From positions 1 to 38,070 of the forward strand of contig JAKAKT010000092.1 of assembly GCA_021813385.1 (NCBI GenBank): a DNA stretch of 38,070 nt. The letters are read 5' to 3'. A model generated the notes under the pieces. That model ran no database searches. It was given only the letters and a program-made list of their open reading frames with translations, and was not told where the DNA came from. Shown here piece after piece: positions 1 through 7,734 of this stretch. Within the stretch, counting starts at the first letter, position 1, and each line of letters starts with the position of its first letter. This DNA comes from Microcaldota archaeon (GTDB lineage Archaea; Micrarchaeota; Micrarchaeia; Burarchaeales; JAKAKT01). Position numbers and translations under genes: made by a program.

Positions 1-167
1 CGAAGTTCGGCAAGGACAAGAGCGAGAACATCATTCACGCATCAGACTCTTTCGAAACTGCAGATGTTGAGATTAACCGATTCTTCACGAAAAGGGAAAT
101 CGTTTGGGCGAAAAAGCCTCTGCGCCTTGAAGAATTGAAGGCTGACGTGGCCAGGCTCTACGGGTGA
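1..167 (+). CDS. ndk: Nucleoside diphosphate kinase, C-terminal fragment
   Basis: The frame starting at base 3 is open to TGA at 165-167 and carries the NDK signature around the phospho-histidine loop, ENIIHASDSFETADVEINRFF-like (His-Ala-Ser-Asp followed by an E-I-x-x-F-F helix). NDK moves the gamma-phosphate between nucleoside triphosphates and diphosphates. The N-terminal two thirds lie outside the window. It is followed directly by a dUTPase-family gene, so the pair would form a small nucleotide-metabolism unit. The catalytic-side HxSD segment is intact in what can be seen. Confidence 0.9.
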   Translation, partial: KFGKDKSENIIHASDSFETADVEINRFFTKREIVWAKKPLRLEELKADVARLYG

Positions 168-660
168 TTCCACGCTCCTCAACAAAGAGAAGATTAAGGA
201 AAAAGGCCTTGTCAGCGAGACCATATCCGATATCCAGTTCCAACCCTGCGGAGTGGACCTAACTTTGCGGGAAATACACTCTCTCGAGAGCGAGGGAACG
301 ATAGATTTCGACAACAGCGAGCGCAAGCTTTCCGAGACTAAGAGGATTGAGTTCTCGGGAGACTGGGTCCATTTGAAGAAGGGGGCTTACAAAATCGTTT
401 ATAACGAGGTCGTGAGCATTCCCGAGGACTGCGCCGGGCTCGGCTACCCGAGGAGTTCGCTCCTTCGATGCGGGGCGTTCATACACTGTGCCGTTTGGGA
501 CCCCGGGTATAAAGGGAGGAGCGAGTCACTCCTCATAATCGAGAATGAGGAAGGGATTAGGTTGAAGAAGAATGCGAGAATGATACAGCTGGTTTTTGTC
601 AAACTCGAAAAAAAAGCGAAAGAGCTTTATTCTGGAAAATTTAAGGGAGAGAACCTATGA
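166..660 (+). CDS. dut: dUTPase / dCTP deaminase family protein without a standard start codon
   Basis: The product resembles archaeal dUTPases, which hydrolyse dUTP to dUMP and PPi. Visible family motifs are QPCGVDLTL (encoded 235-261), GYPRSSLLRCG (the PRSS motif), a DPGYKG turn and a final MIQLVF strand. The only ATG/GTG/TTG in this frame after the TGA at 136-138 is GTG 253, which falls inside the conserved QPCGVDL motif and would remove its first half. The frame is open and protein-like back to 166 (around STLLNKEKIKEKGLV), just at the ndk stop. A GTG at 164, overlapping the ndk stop as GTGA, would be the expected start but is in a different frame. Either one base is missing near 165-172, or a rare start is used. 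The stop overlaps the aIF5B ATG (ATGA). Confidence 0.75.
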   Translation, partial: DSTLLNKEKIKEKGLVSETISDIQFQPCGVDLTLREIHSLESEGTIDFDNSERKLSETKRIEFSGDWVHLKKGAYKIVYNEVVSIPEDCAGLGYPRSSLLRCGAFIHCAVWDPGYKGRSESLLIIENEEGIRLKKNARMIQLVFVKLEKKAKELYSGKFKGENL

Positions 661-2408
661 TAAGACAGCCGATTGTTGCAGTTCTCGGCCACGTTGACCA
701 TGGCAAGACTTCGCTACTCGATGCCATAAGGAAGACGAGCGTGCAGAAAAGGGAGAGCGGCGGGATTACGCAGCACATCGGGGCGAGCGAGGTTCCGGCT
801 GAAACCATTAACGAGATTTGCGGGCCGATCTTAAAGACCCTCAAGATTGAGGTGAAAATCCCCGGCCTCTTGTTCATCGACACCCCGGGGCACGAGGCTT
901 TCACCAATCTAAGGAAGCGGGGCGGAAGCATCGCAGACATTGCTGTTCTTGTTATCGACATAATGCAGGGGTTCCAGCCCCAGACAATGGAAGCTTTCGA
1001 GATATTGAAAGAATACAAGACCCCGTTCATAATCGCAGCGAACAAAATTGACATGATTGAAGGTTGGAAGAGCAAGCCCGGGCCTCTTGTGAAAGTGATT
1101 GAGGGGCAAAGGGAGGAGACCAACGCCCAACTCGAGGAGAAACTTTACTGGCTCGTTGGCAGGCTGAATGATTTGGGGGTCGAGTCTGAGAGGTTCGACC
1201 GCATCACCGATTTCACGAAGCAGGCAGTCATCGTCCCAACCAGCGCAAGATACGGGGAAGGGATTCCTGAGCTGCTCATGTTTCTGACCGGGTTATCACA
1301 GAGATATCTGGAGGGCAGGCTAGAAATTGATGTGAACGACTCCGGGAAGGGAACAGTTCTCGAGGTAAAGGAGGAGAAAGGGCTCGGGAAAACAATCGAT
1401 GTGATACTTTATGATGGATGCCTGAAGAAGAACGACGTGATTGTTTTTGGGACACAGGAAGGGGCAGCCAGCACTAAAGTGAGGGCGCTCCTCAAGCCGA
1501 AGCCCCTCGATGAGATCAGGGACCCGAGGGAAAAGTTCAACTATGTTGATGAGGTTTATGCAGCTGCAGGAGTGAAGATATTCGCTCCCGAGCTGGGAAA
1601 GGCGATTGCCGGCTCCTCCTTGCTTGTTGCGAAAGGGAATGAAACCGAGCTGATGGAATTAGTGAGCAAGGAGATTTCTGAAATCATGGTGAAGGACGGG
1701 GGACAGGGGATAATACTCAAGGCGGACACAATCGGCTCGCTCGAGGCGCTCACGAAGATGCTGTCCGCCGTAGGGATAAGGATACGGGAAGCTGGAATTG
1801 GGAGTGTCACAAAGAGGGATGTTGTTGATGCTGATTCAGTTAAGGCGAGCGATAAATACCTTGGAGTAATCCTGGCTTTCAATGTCCAAGAGAACGAAGA
1901 CGCGGAAACGGAGAAAGAGCGGAACAAGGTGCCGATTATTCACGAGGATGTCATTTACAGGCTCATTGAGAAATACCAAGAATGGAAGAAAGCTGAGATG
2001 GAAGCTGAAAGGAGCACTGCGTTCTCAAGCCTCATCCTGCCCGGGCAGATTAGGATACTGCAGGGATGCTGCTTTAGGGCGAGCAAACCCATGATATGCG
2101 GAGTGGAAGTGGTGGCTGGAAGGATAAAGCCAGACTATGATATGATTGACGGGACCGGGAAAATCATTGGTCGGATTAAAACAATTCAGCACGAGAAAGA
2201 GAGCCTGAAAGAAGCAACAGCTGGGATGCAGATTGCCATTTCAATGGAAGAGCCTACGTTTGACAGGCAAGTCTGTTATAAGGATGACCTTTATGTCCTT
2301 GTGCCTAAAGACCACATCAACCTGCTTCTCGAGAAATACAAGGAGCACCTGACCCATGAAGAGCTCTCGCTATTGCAAAAAATGAAGGAAATCAGGGCTG
2401 CGCTTTAG
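657..2408 (+). CDS. infB: Archaeal translation initiation factor 5B (IF-2 family GTPase)
   Basis: A 583-residue GTPase that promotes ribosomal subunit joining and stabilises initiator tRNA binding. G1 is GHVDHGKTS (residues 11-19), G3 is DTPGH (75-79) and G4 is NKID (129-132). Beta-barrel domain II and the IF2-domain-3/domain IV regions follow, as in other archaeal/eukaryotic IF5B, with no bacterial N-terminal extension. The length is normal for archaeal members. The ATG overlaps the stop of the dUTPase-like gene by ATGA, implying translational coupling. The last 17 bases overlap the convergent nucleoside hydrolase gene. Confidence 0.97.
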   Translation: MIRQPIVAVLGHVDHGKTSLLDAIRKTSVQKRESGGITQHIGASEVPAETINEICGPILKTLKIEVKIPGLLFIDTPGHEAFTNLRKRGGSIADIAVLVIDIMQGFQPQTMEAFEILKEYKTPFIIAANKIDMIEGWKSKPGPLVKVIEGQREETNAQLEEKLYWLVGRLNDLGVESERFDRITDFTKQAVIVPTSARYGEGIPELLMFLTGLSQRYLEGRLEIDVNDSGKGTVLEVKEEKGLGKTIDVILYDGCLKKNDVIVFGTQEGAASTKVRALLKPKPLDEIRDPREKFNYVDEVYAAAGVKIFAPELGKAIAGSSLLVAKGNETELMELVSKEISEIMVKDGGQGIILKADTIGSLEALTKMLSAVGIRIREAGIGSVTKRDVVDADSVKASDKYLGVILAFNVQENEDAETEKERNKVPIIHEDVIYRLIEKYQEWKKAEMEAERSTAFSSLILPGQIRILQGCCFRASKPMICGVEVVAGRIKPDYDMIDGTGKIIGRIKTIQHEKESLKEATAGMQIAISMEEPTFDRQVCYKDDLYVLVPKDHINLLLEKYKEHLTHEELSLLQKMKEIRAAL

Positions 2409-3309
2409 ACAGAATCCTGACGAAATCTGCCTTGAACCTCCTGGCGGACACTTTCTCCACCACCGTCACGTTCGGATTCTCCTCTTTCCATCTGCGCTGT
2501 TCAGCGACTGTCATCCCCCTCGTGAACTCGCCCCTCGTTTCAACAACTGCGTTTATCCTCCTTTTCCTGCACGCCGAAGGATTCATCAGGGAGTAGACTG
2601 TCAGGGGGTCGTACATCATCGCCTTGCTCGTCCCCTCATTCTTTGAGAGGTTGCGCATATAGGGCACTACCATTTCAAGAATGGGCGACCTCAATTCCGC
2701 GTCCCTGATTTTTTCGAAGTCCGTCAGACTCAGCTGGACATCGCAGGCATCGAGAGGGAGCATTGTTTTCATCACCGGGGACCGAAAGACAATGTCGGCT
2801 GCCTCCGGGTCCACATACATATTGAACTCCGCCACCCTACTCTTGTTGCCCGGAACCCGAATAGCCCCGCCCATCATTACGACAGACTTCATTTTCGGGA
2901 TTGTTTGAGGATAATCCTCAATCATTCTTGCGATGTTCGTTAGGGGCCCGAGTGCGACTATCGTTATTTTACCGGAATTCCGCTCGATTATGGATGAAAT
3001 CCTCTCGACAGCATCCCCGCTAAGGCCAGGCCCGTTAAGGGGCTTCAGGCCCCCGAGTCCGTCCTTGCCGTGGACAACTGCACGATCCAGTTTTCTCTTC
3101 AGCGGATTTTTTGCTCCTGAATAAACCGGGATGTCCTCCCTCCCAAGCAGTTTCAGGATGAACCTGGCGTTTCTCGTGGTGTCATCTATCGTCGAGTTCC
3201 CGGCCACCGTGGTTATGGCGTGAATTCGGAAATTCCCGGACTTCACCGCAAGCATTATGGCGAGCGCGTCGTCTACCCCCGGATCCGTGTCAATGATGAT
3301 GTCTTTCAT
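2392..3309 (-). CDS. Inosine/uridine-preferring nucleoside hydrolase
   Basis: A 305-residue member of the IunH/RihA family, which cleaves the N-glycosidic bond of nucleosides to give base and ribose. The N-terminal DTDPGVDDALAI motif supplies the Ca2+-binding aspartates (residues 7-14), and the typical ALGPLTN and MMGGA motifs follow in order; DP(L)TV lies near the C-terminus. Purine or pyrimidine preference cannot be read from the sequence. It is convergent with and slightly overlaps aIF5B. It may work in nucleoside salvage together with the ndk and dUTPase genes, but is not co-transcribed with them. Confidence 0.93.
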   Translation of the reverse strand: MKDIIIDTDPGVDDALAIMLAVKSGNFRIHAITTVAGNSTIDDTTRNARFILKLLGREDIPVYSGAKNPLKRKLDRAVVHGKDGLGGLKPLNGPGLSGDAVERISSIIERNSGKITIVALGPLTNIARMIEDYPQTIPKMKSVVMMGGAIRVPGNKSRVAEFNMYVDPEAADIVFRSPVMKTMLPLDACDVQLSLTDFEKIRDAELRSPILEMVVPYMRNLSKNEGTSKAMMYDPLTVYSLMNPSACRKRRINAVVETRGEFTRGMTVAEQRRWKEENPNVTVVEKVSARRFKADFVRILSKAQP

Positions 3310-3347
3310 ATGAAAACCCCGGTCTGCTGAAGGGAATGGCAGCGATT

Positions 3348-4313
3348 CTAACCAATCCCTTTGGCTCCCTCCTCAATCATGTCTCTCAGAGCGATGACTG
3401 CATCGACGGAATCGGTCCCCTTCTTGTTGGGAAAAAAGGGAGCTGCCATCTCGCCTAGCCATCCTGAAAGGAGGGGATTGGCTTTGATTTTCCTCCTCAC
3501 AGTATCGTTGGAATCGGTGAAAAATACAAGCTGCTTGTAGGGCACTTCCCCTTCAGCTGCCCGCGTATACCAGAATATCTGGTATTCCGAAGGCAGGCGA
3601 GGATACAGAACTGCTCCGCCAACTGGGGCCCCTATACACCCGGCCCTCATCGATTCAACAATCAGCTTGTCGAAAGCCGTCTCTGAAGTCGGTCCGAGCT
3701 TCGCCTCAACCCCGTAAGCGGACCTCAAGTAACGCGCCTCTGCCAAGACAAGGGGGGTGTACCACCTCTGGTATTCTTGGTTATAGCGGCTGTATCTCGC
3801 GGTCCTGGTCAGGGAAACTGGAGCTGTACCCACGACGGGGGAGGGATTGGAGCAGAACTCTATCGACTCCGAGAGCGCTTGCAGGTATCCTCCGTTCCCA
3901 TTCCATAAGTCGTTTCCATCAATTACCCGGACAGGCTGGTTTGTGAACAGGGAGGCCATAGCCCTTAGATAGCGATTTCTTATCGCAGAGGCCTTTCGCA
4001 CCGTCTCCCCAAATCCTGACGAAATGCGTTTTTTTATTTTTTCAACAACCTCTTCGGCTGCAGGGCGGAAACCGTCGGCCTTCCCGAGAGGCTTCTCTGA
4101 AAGAGGCTCAGGCACTGCGTTCACTGCCCAGTAAAGCGACGCGTCAAGGACTACGAAGCGGGCTCCTGGGACTGCATCGGTCATAATCTTGGCCCAGCTG
4201 AAGAAGTCTAGGAGGTCAAATCTCTCCCCGGTTTCCAGCATCATCGGATTGTAGCTTACGCCCTTGTAAATCGGCGAAACTGCCCGTGGAAGACTATCCT
4301 TTTGCAAGCCCAA
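3348..4313 (-). CDS. Hypothetical protein, possible distant cyclodipeptide synthase-like fold
   Basis: Not a family I recognise with certainty. The 321-residue form starts at TTG 4313. Several points recall tRNA-dependent cyclodipeptide synthases, which make cyclic dipeptides from aminoacyl-tRNAs: an IYKGVSYN segment (Ser20 where the catalytic Ser of a GxS motif sits), a hydrophobic helix with W40, a VVLDASLYWA strand-helix (54-63), and LVLAEARYL (188-196) aligning with the Y-V-L-A-E-x-P motif. Glu192 matches the catalytic Glu, but the motif's Tyr is Leu188. A Gly/Tyr-rich strand pair (232-249) follows. The frame stays open and protein-like upstream to about 4527 with no ATG/GTG/TTG, so the N-terminus is uncertain (see findings). 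Family assignment is inference; the gene itself is well supported by length and composition. Confidence 0.6.
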   Translation of the reverse strand: MGLQKDSLPRAVSPIYKGVSYNPMMLETGERFDLLDFFSWAKIMTDAVPGARFVVLDASLYWAVNAVPEPLSEKPLGKADGFRPAAEEVVEKIKKRISSGFGETVRKASAIRNRYLRAMASLFTNQPVRVIDGNDLWNGNGGYLQALSESIEFCSNPSPVVGTAPVSLTRTARYSRYNQEYQRWYTPLVLAEARYLRSAYGVEAKLGPTSETAFDKLIVESMRAGCIGAPVGGAVLYPRLPSEYQIFWYTRAAEGEVPYKQLVFFTDSNDTVRRKIKANPLLSGWLGEMAAPFFPNKKGTDSVDAVIALRDMIEEGAKGIG

Positions 4314-4503
4314 TTTTGAGCATCGTTCGCTTTCCAGGAGCCTGTTGAAAAAAGTCTTGACTGTAGGGGAGAAAACCTGCTGGTTCTTGCGTTCAGGCTG
4401 AAAAAAGGCATTGAACGCCGAAAGAACTCGGTTTCCTCCTTCCTCATCGAGTCCGCATTCCTCGAATCTTTTTCTAATGTAGCCTTCTGTCGTGCTCTTC
4501 CTT

Positions 4504-4638
4504 TTAGCCCCTATGAAGGAAAGGCTGGACTATCTCGGTGCCTGGGGCCCTCCTGCCCCCTCCAACGGCTTTCGTTATCCCGTTGCATACATTGGCGCTT
4601 ACGCCGTTCACATTTATCCTTCCAGTTAGCATATCCAT
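4504..4638 (-). CDS. 44-residue ORF, small protein or displaced N-terminus of the downstream gene
   Basis: ATG 4638 is preceded by a good ribosome binding site (GAGGTG, 6 bases before the ATG on the minus strand). The ORF encodes 44 residues with a central Val/Asn-rich part, one Cys and a GGGRRAPG turn, ending ...VQPFLHRG. It overlaps the upstream open frame of the CDPS-like gene by about 25 bases in a different frame. Two readings are possible: a free-standing small peptide, or the true N-terminus of the 3348-4313 gene separated by a single-base frameshift near 4505-4529. Confidence 0.45.
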   Translation of the reverse strand: MDMLTGRINVNGVSANVCNGITKAVGGGRRAPGTEIVQPFLHRG

Positions 4639-4858
4639 TTCCCACACCTCTCTTTTGTTTTTTATTTCGTTTTCACTCACTTTTGAAAAAACTAACAGCT
4701 CAAGCTTACTTTCCGAAACAGAACTAGCGATGGCAATGAGCAAGGCCGAAGGGCAAATACATTAATTCCCACATTTTTCCCATAAAGGGATATTTATGGG
4801 CATAGGGGTTTATAATGGTATCTGTCGAAATATATCAGATGAGTGTTTTCGTTACATT

Positions 4859-4867
4859 GCTTTATAC
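4859..4867 (+). promoter_or_regulatory. TATA-box candidate for the small ORF / radical SAM unit
   Basis: GCTTTATAC lies about 50 bases ahead of ATG 4915, placing a start site near 4885-4890 and leaving a short leader with the GAGGTGG ribosome binding site at 4903-4909. A second AT-rich element (GTTTATAAT, about 4808-4816) lies further upstream and could serve instead. Confidence 0.4.
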
Positions 4868-4914
4868 GCCTGGGTCGCGCGTATTAGCAGAACAAACCGG
4901 AAGAGGTGGTGGAA

Positions 4915-5061
4915 ATGGGAGAGGATGTGAAAGACGGATTTGGAGGACAATTGGGACGGGGAGGGTTAGACCGGGGCAGGGCGGCCAGGTTAGCAGGAGT
5001 CTGCAGCAAGAAACCTGTTTCTGAAAAGATAATCGGGCATAGTGTTTATCGGGCAGTTTAG
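4915..5061 (+). CDS. Small Gly/Arg-rich 48-residue protein, candidate precursor peptide
   Basis: ATG 4915 follows a strong GAGGTGG site at 4903-4909 and is preceded in frame by a stop at 4885, so it looks like a real start. The product is 48 residues: an acidic start (MGEDVKDG), a Gly/Arg-rich middle (FGGQLGRGGLDRGRAARL), one Cys and a KKPVSEKIIGH tail. I recognise no family. It lies upstream of a radical SAM gene in the same direction, the usual place for a RiPP precursor, but the position and size are the only evidence for that role. Confidence 0.45.
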   Translation: MGEDVKDGFGGQLGRGGLDRGRAARLAGVCSKKPVSEKIIGHSVYRAV

Positions 5062-5233
5062 GGCCTTAAGCGACGAGCGGGCCGGATGGGCGGGGCTTGG
5101 ATTGGGAAAAATTGACGGCCTCAGCGTACGCGATATCGCAGATGGGCCCGGAGGCTCCTGCATATGCGTCCGGAGCCCGATGAGGCGGCGAACGGAGAAC
5201 GGACTGCAGAGGTCCGGGTCGGTGAGCGCATGA
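5042..5233 (+). CDS. Possible 63-residue ORF coupled to the radical SAM start
   Basis: An open frame from GTG 5042 to TGA 5231-5233 overlaps the end of the 48-residue ORF and shares its last bases with the radical SAM start as ATGA, a pattern typical of translational coupling. It reads GLGLGKIDGLSVRDIADGPG then a short SCIC segment and a basic tail. A one-base shift near 5055 would join it to the preceding small ORF, giving a protein of about 110 residues. There is no clear ribosome binding site before GTG 5042. The region is GC-rich, which favours chance ORFs, so support is weak. Confidence 0.25.
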   Translation: MFIGQFRALSDERAGWAGLGLGKIDGLSVRDIADGPGGSCICVRSPMRRRTENGLQRSGSVSA

Positions 5234-6159
5234 ACTCGCAGCAGGGCTTTCTGGTGAACCAAAAGCTTAAGCAACCAAAGGTGGCGGTATTCCAATTCCT
5301 GCCGCCTTCCAAGCCGTATTGCAACTTCAGGTGCAGCGGCTGCTACCTTCTTGAATCAGAAGGGATTGCGGGCAGGGTCAAAAAAAGCGAAGGGCAGATT
5401 ATAATGGAGATGAAGCAACTGAGGACAGATGACTTTTCAGTCTTACCTAGCACCACTGAGCTTTTGATGTTCAACCGCTTCGCTGAAATGCTCGAAACAT
5501 GCGAATCGAAATATCTGCTCACTAACGGCAGGATTGTTGTCGAAAAACCCGCCCTTTTGCTGGATGCGAAAGCAGCGGGAGTTGAGCAGTTAGTGGTAAC
5601 CATAAACACTGGCGACAGCGGCTTGGTTCTGCCGGTAAGGGATGTTGCTCTCCAAGCAGCGAGAATTGCCCTGGGGGCTGGGCTGGATGTTGCGGGAAGA
5701 GTGAGAGTTACTCCGAGGAACTACGATAAAGTCGTGGAAATTGTGGGGGGGTGCATTGGGGCAGGTGTCAGGACAATACAGTTCATCAGGAATCTCGTGC
5801 TGAACGGGACAGGGGAGATGCTGAACGGGGAGAAGTTGCGGATTTTCTTCGAGAAGCTCGATGAAGCGAGAAAGCGATACCCCCTTGGAGGCAGCGGGGC
5901 TTACCTTTCCGCGAGCGGCTCTCTCGGCGGGGTTTACCGGAAGAAAGCATTCCGGTGCGGGGCGGGAAAGAGCCCGGTAACCATCGGGGTCGATAACAAC
6001 ATCTACCCGTGCATTTACCTGACGCAAGCAAAGAACGTAATTGGCAGGTTCGAGAACGGGAGAATTGAGATATTCCAGGAATTCAAAAATCCCGGGAGGG
6101 AAGACGAATGCCCTGCTTACAATTGGTTGAAAGCGAAACAAGAGAAGCTAAGGGAGTAG
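5230..6159 (+). CDS. Radical SAM protein with twitch/SPASM-like C-terminus
   Basis: A 309-residue protein with the radical SAM cluster motif CNFRCSGC (Cys31, 35, 38), where a 4Fe-4S cluster cleaves S-adenosylmethionine to make a 5'-deoxyadenosyl radical. The C-terminus has further cysteines in a spacing like a reduced SPASM/twitch auxiliary-cluster domain: FRCGAG (Cys243), IYPC (Cys261) with the usual G-x-I-x-V-D-x-x-x-x-x-Y-P-C layout, and ECPAY (Cys294). Such proteins commonly modify peptides or other proteins. ATG 5230 is chosen because GGTGA lies four bases upstream and the residues encoded from 5164 look unlike a domain. The gene converges on and overlaps the next by 12 bases. The substrate is unknown. 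Confidence 0.85.
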   Translation: MNSQQGFLVNQKLKQPKVAVFQFLPPSKPYCNFRCSGCYLLESEGIAGRVKKSEGQIIMEMKQLRTDDFSVLPSTTELLMFNRFAEMLETCESKYLLTNGRIVVEKPALLLDAKAAGVEQLVVTINTGDSGLVLPVRDVALQAARIALGAGLDVAGRVRVTPRNYDKVVEIVGGCIGAGVRTIQFIRNLVLNGTGEMLNGEKLRIFFEKLDEARKRYPLGGSGAYLSASGSLGGVYRKKAFRCGAGKSPVTIGVDNNIYPCIYLTQAKNVIGRFENGRIEIFQEFKNPGREDECPAYNWLKAKQEKLRE

Positions 6160-7662
6160 TTCTATCAGGGCTCTCTGCAGCATCTCGCTCGCAGTGACCC
6201 TGAGCGAGACATCATAAATCGAGAATGTTGAGCCTGGCGCGACTGTCCGCTTCCCCTCGTCGCGAATTATGTTTAAGAGGTCAGGGTCCAGGTTGGATAT
6301 TAAAAATACCTTTTTTCTAGTATCGAGCTCCCCCAACCAATGCTGTATTGGGTCACCTCCGTGCAATTGCAATGGCAGTTCTATTACGGCTGAGGCATTG
6401 CTGACATCTGAGCCAGATAGCTGCTTCTCCATTCGCATAAGGTCGTCTTTGTATGCAACGACGTAATTTTGGTGGGTCTTGTTGTAGGCTCTTAGATGCG
6501 GGATGTCCCGTGAAGTGTTGACCACAACTAATCCACGAGACACGGTCTGTGTTGACCCGACAACATAATCACTTGAAGCTAGAATGTTTTTTGGAGTTTT
6601 TGGAAATTCGAAATAATCTTTCTTTGGCATTATGTCTGCAGTTTGGAGAATTGTCACTTTCAATTCACTGCCATCAAATGCCCCAGCCCACTCCGTATAT
6701 TGTGGGCAGCCGCATAAAGCCTCGAGACGCGCCATCTTCCCGAATAAGCCGGGCAGGTTTTCAGTCAGGCTCAGGACGTCCGAAGCAGAGTTGATCGCCC
6801 AAGAAGGCTTGTCCAAAGTATCTTTTTTGGCCTCAATTGTTTCTCCGATAGTAAATCTGTTCTCATGATATAAGTGGCTATCTTCTAGCATTTCTATCTG
6901 GCCCGAATCATCAAGAATTATCCTGATTGCTCCGGTGGATTGCACGGCCCTTGTAGGCATCCCAGAGACTAGCTTGATGAGCCTTCCACCCCCTGGAAGC
7001 GAAGTGATCCCGAGGCCGGAATAATTAGGCGCGAAAAAATCCTTGCCAATAAAATTGCCTACTGCCTGCTCAATCATCACCGCCATACCTTCGGGGATTC
7101 CCAGCTCCTTTCTGAATGAAACAGCATTCTCAGTGAACTGGCTTGCGAGGACTTTTTTTATCCCTTCCCCAAGAGCGATGGCATTCTTCTCTCTGCTCTC
7201 TGAATTCGCAGTGAACAGGCTTTCATAGACCCCTGTCCCTTTTGCATCCCCGTGAGCCGAGGAGCGAATCGCGATGGGTTTTCCCCTGAATCGCTCGGAA
7301 ATTTGGGCCAGTGTTTCCAACTCCTGAACTGTGAAGCTGGCGCTCATAATCCGCTTATGGCGTTCGTCGTAATCTTGGGTTCGTAAGATTCCATTCCTGG
7401 CGTAAAAAGCCTCAAAAAATCCCATCGCCAAAACTACTCGCTCGTTCATCGAAAAGCCTGATTCGAGAATCGCGGGGGTCTTTATTAGGAGTTCCTGGGC
7501 TTTCTCTCCAATCGAACCCACCCCGTGTATTGTCCAGTATTTCTGAGTGAGTGGGCGGGCGAGAGATTCGGCGAGGACTCGGCTCTCGAGAATCCGGACT
7601 AGCGATTGCCTTACAACAACTAGATTCGGCGCATGATTTTTGCTGGCATCGGATAGGTGCAT
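6148..7662 (-). CDS. Stand-alone PEP synthase/PPDK-type nucleotide-binding protein (paralog 1)
   Basis: A 504-residue protein related to the ATP-binding domain of pyruvate phosphate dikinase and PEP synthase. AIRSSAHGDAKGTGVYES (131-148) corresponds to the V-R-S-S-A-x-x-E-D loop of that domain, MIEQAVG (196-202) to the M-V-Q-x-M-V strand, and an ILQTADI segment near residue 350 to the I-L-Q-x-R-P strand. There is no phospho-histidine swivelling domain and no PEP/pyruvate barrel, so it is not a PEP synthase. ATP-grasp-like phosphotransfer or ligation onto an unknown partner is plausible. A full-length paralog lies at 13276-14811. It converges on the radical SAM gene. The acidic DxE of the usual loop is replaced by HGDA. 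Confidence 0.8.
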   Translation of the reverse strand: MHLSDASKNHAPNLVVVRQSLVRILESRVLAESLARPLTQKYWTIHGVGSIGEKAQELLIKTPAILESGFSMNERVVLAMGFFEAFYARNGILRTQDYDERHKRIMSASFTVQELETLAQISERFRGKPIAIRSSAHGDAKGTGVYESLFTANSESREKNAIALGEGIKKVLASQFTENAVSFRKELGIPEGMAVMIEQAVGNFIGKDFFAPNYSGLGITSLPGGGRLIKLVSGMPTRAVQSTGAIRIILDDSGQIEMLEDSHLYHENRFTIGETIEAKKDTLDKPSWAINSASDVLSLTENLPGLFGKMARLEALCGCPQYTEWAGAFDGSELKVTILQTADIMPKKDYFEFPKTPKNILASSDYVVGSTQTVSRGLVVVNTSRDIPHLRAYNKTHQNYVVAYKDDLMRMEKQLSGSDVSNASAVIELPLQLHGGDPIQHWLGELDTRKKVFLISNLDPDLLNIIRDEGKRTVAPGSTFSIYDVSLRVTASEMLQRALIELLP

Positions 7663-7683
7663 TGGTTAATATATGAAGAAACT

Positions 7684-7695
7684 GCTATTTAAAAG
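7684..7695 (-). promoter_or_regulatory. TATA box of the 6148-7662 gene
   Basis: On the minus strand CTTTTAAATAGC lies 22-33 bases before ATG 7662. That puts the transcription start at or next to the ATG, so the mRNA is probably leaderless, consistent with no visible ribosome binding site. Confidence 0.5.
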
Positions 7696-7734
7696 TTCGC
7701 TTTATGTCGAATACTCAGAGCCTCTCAAATATGG

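Noticed and set aside
5139-5180. Short 13-residue ORF starting ATG 5142 before the radical SAM gene
   Set aside because: Too short, no ribosome binding site, and inside a GC-rich hairpin region; nothing sets it apart from chance.
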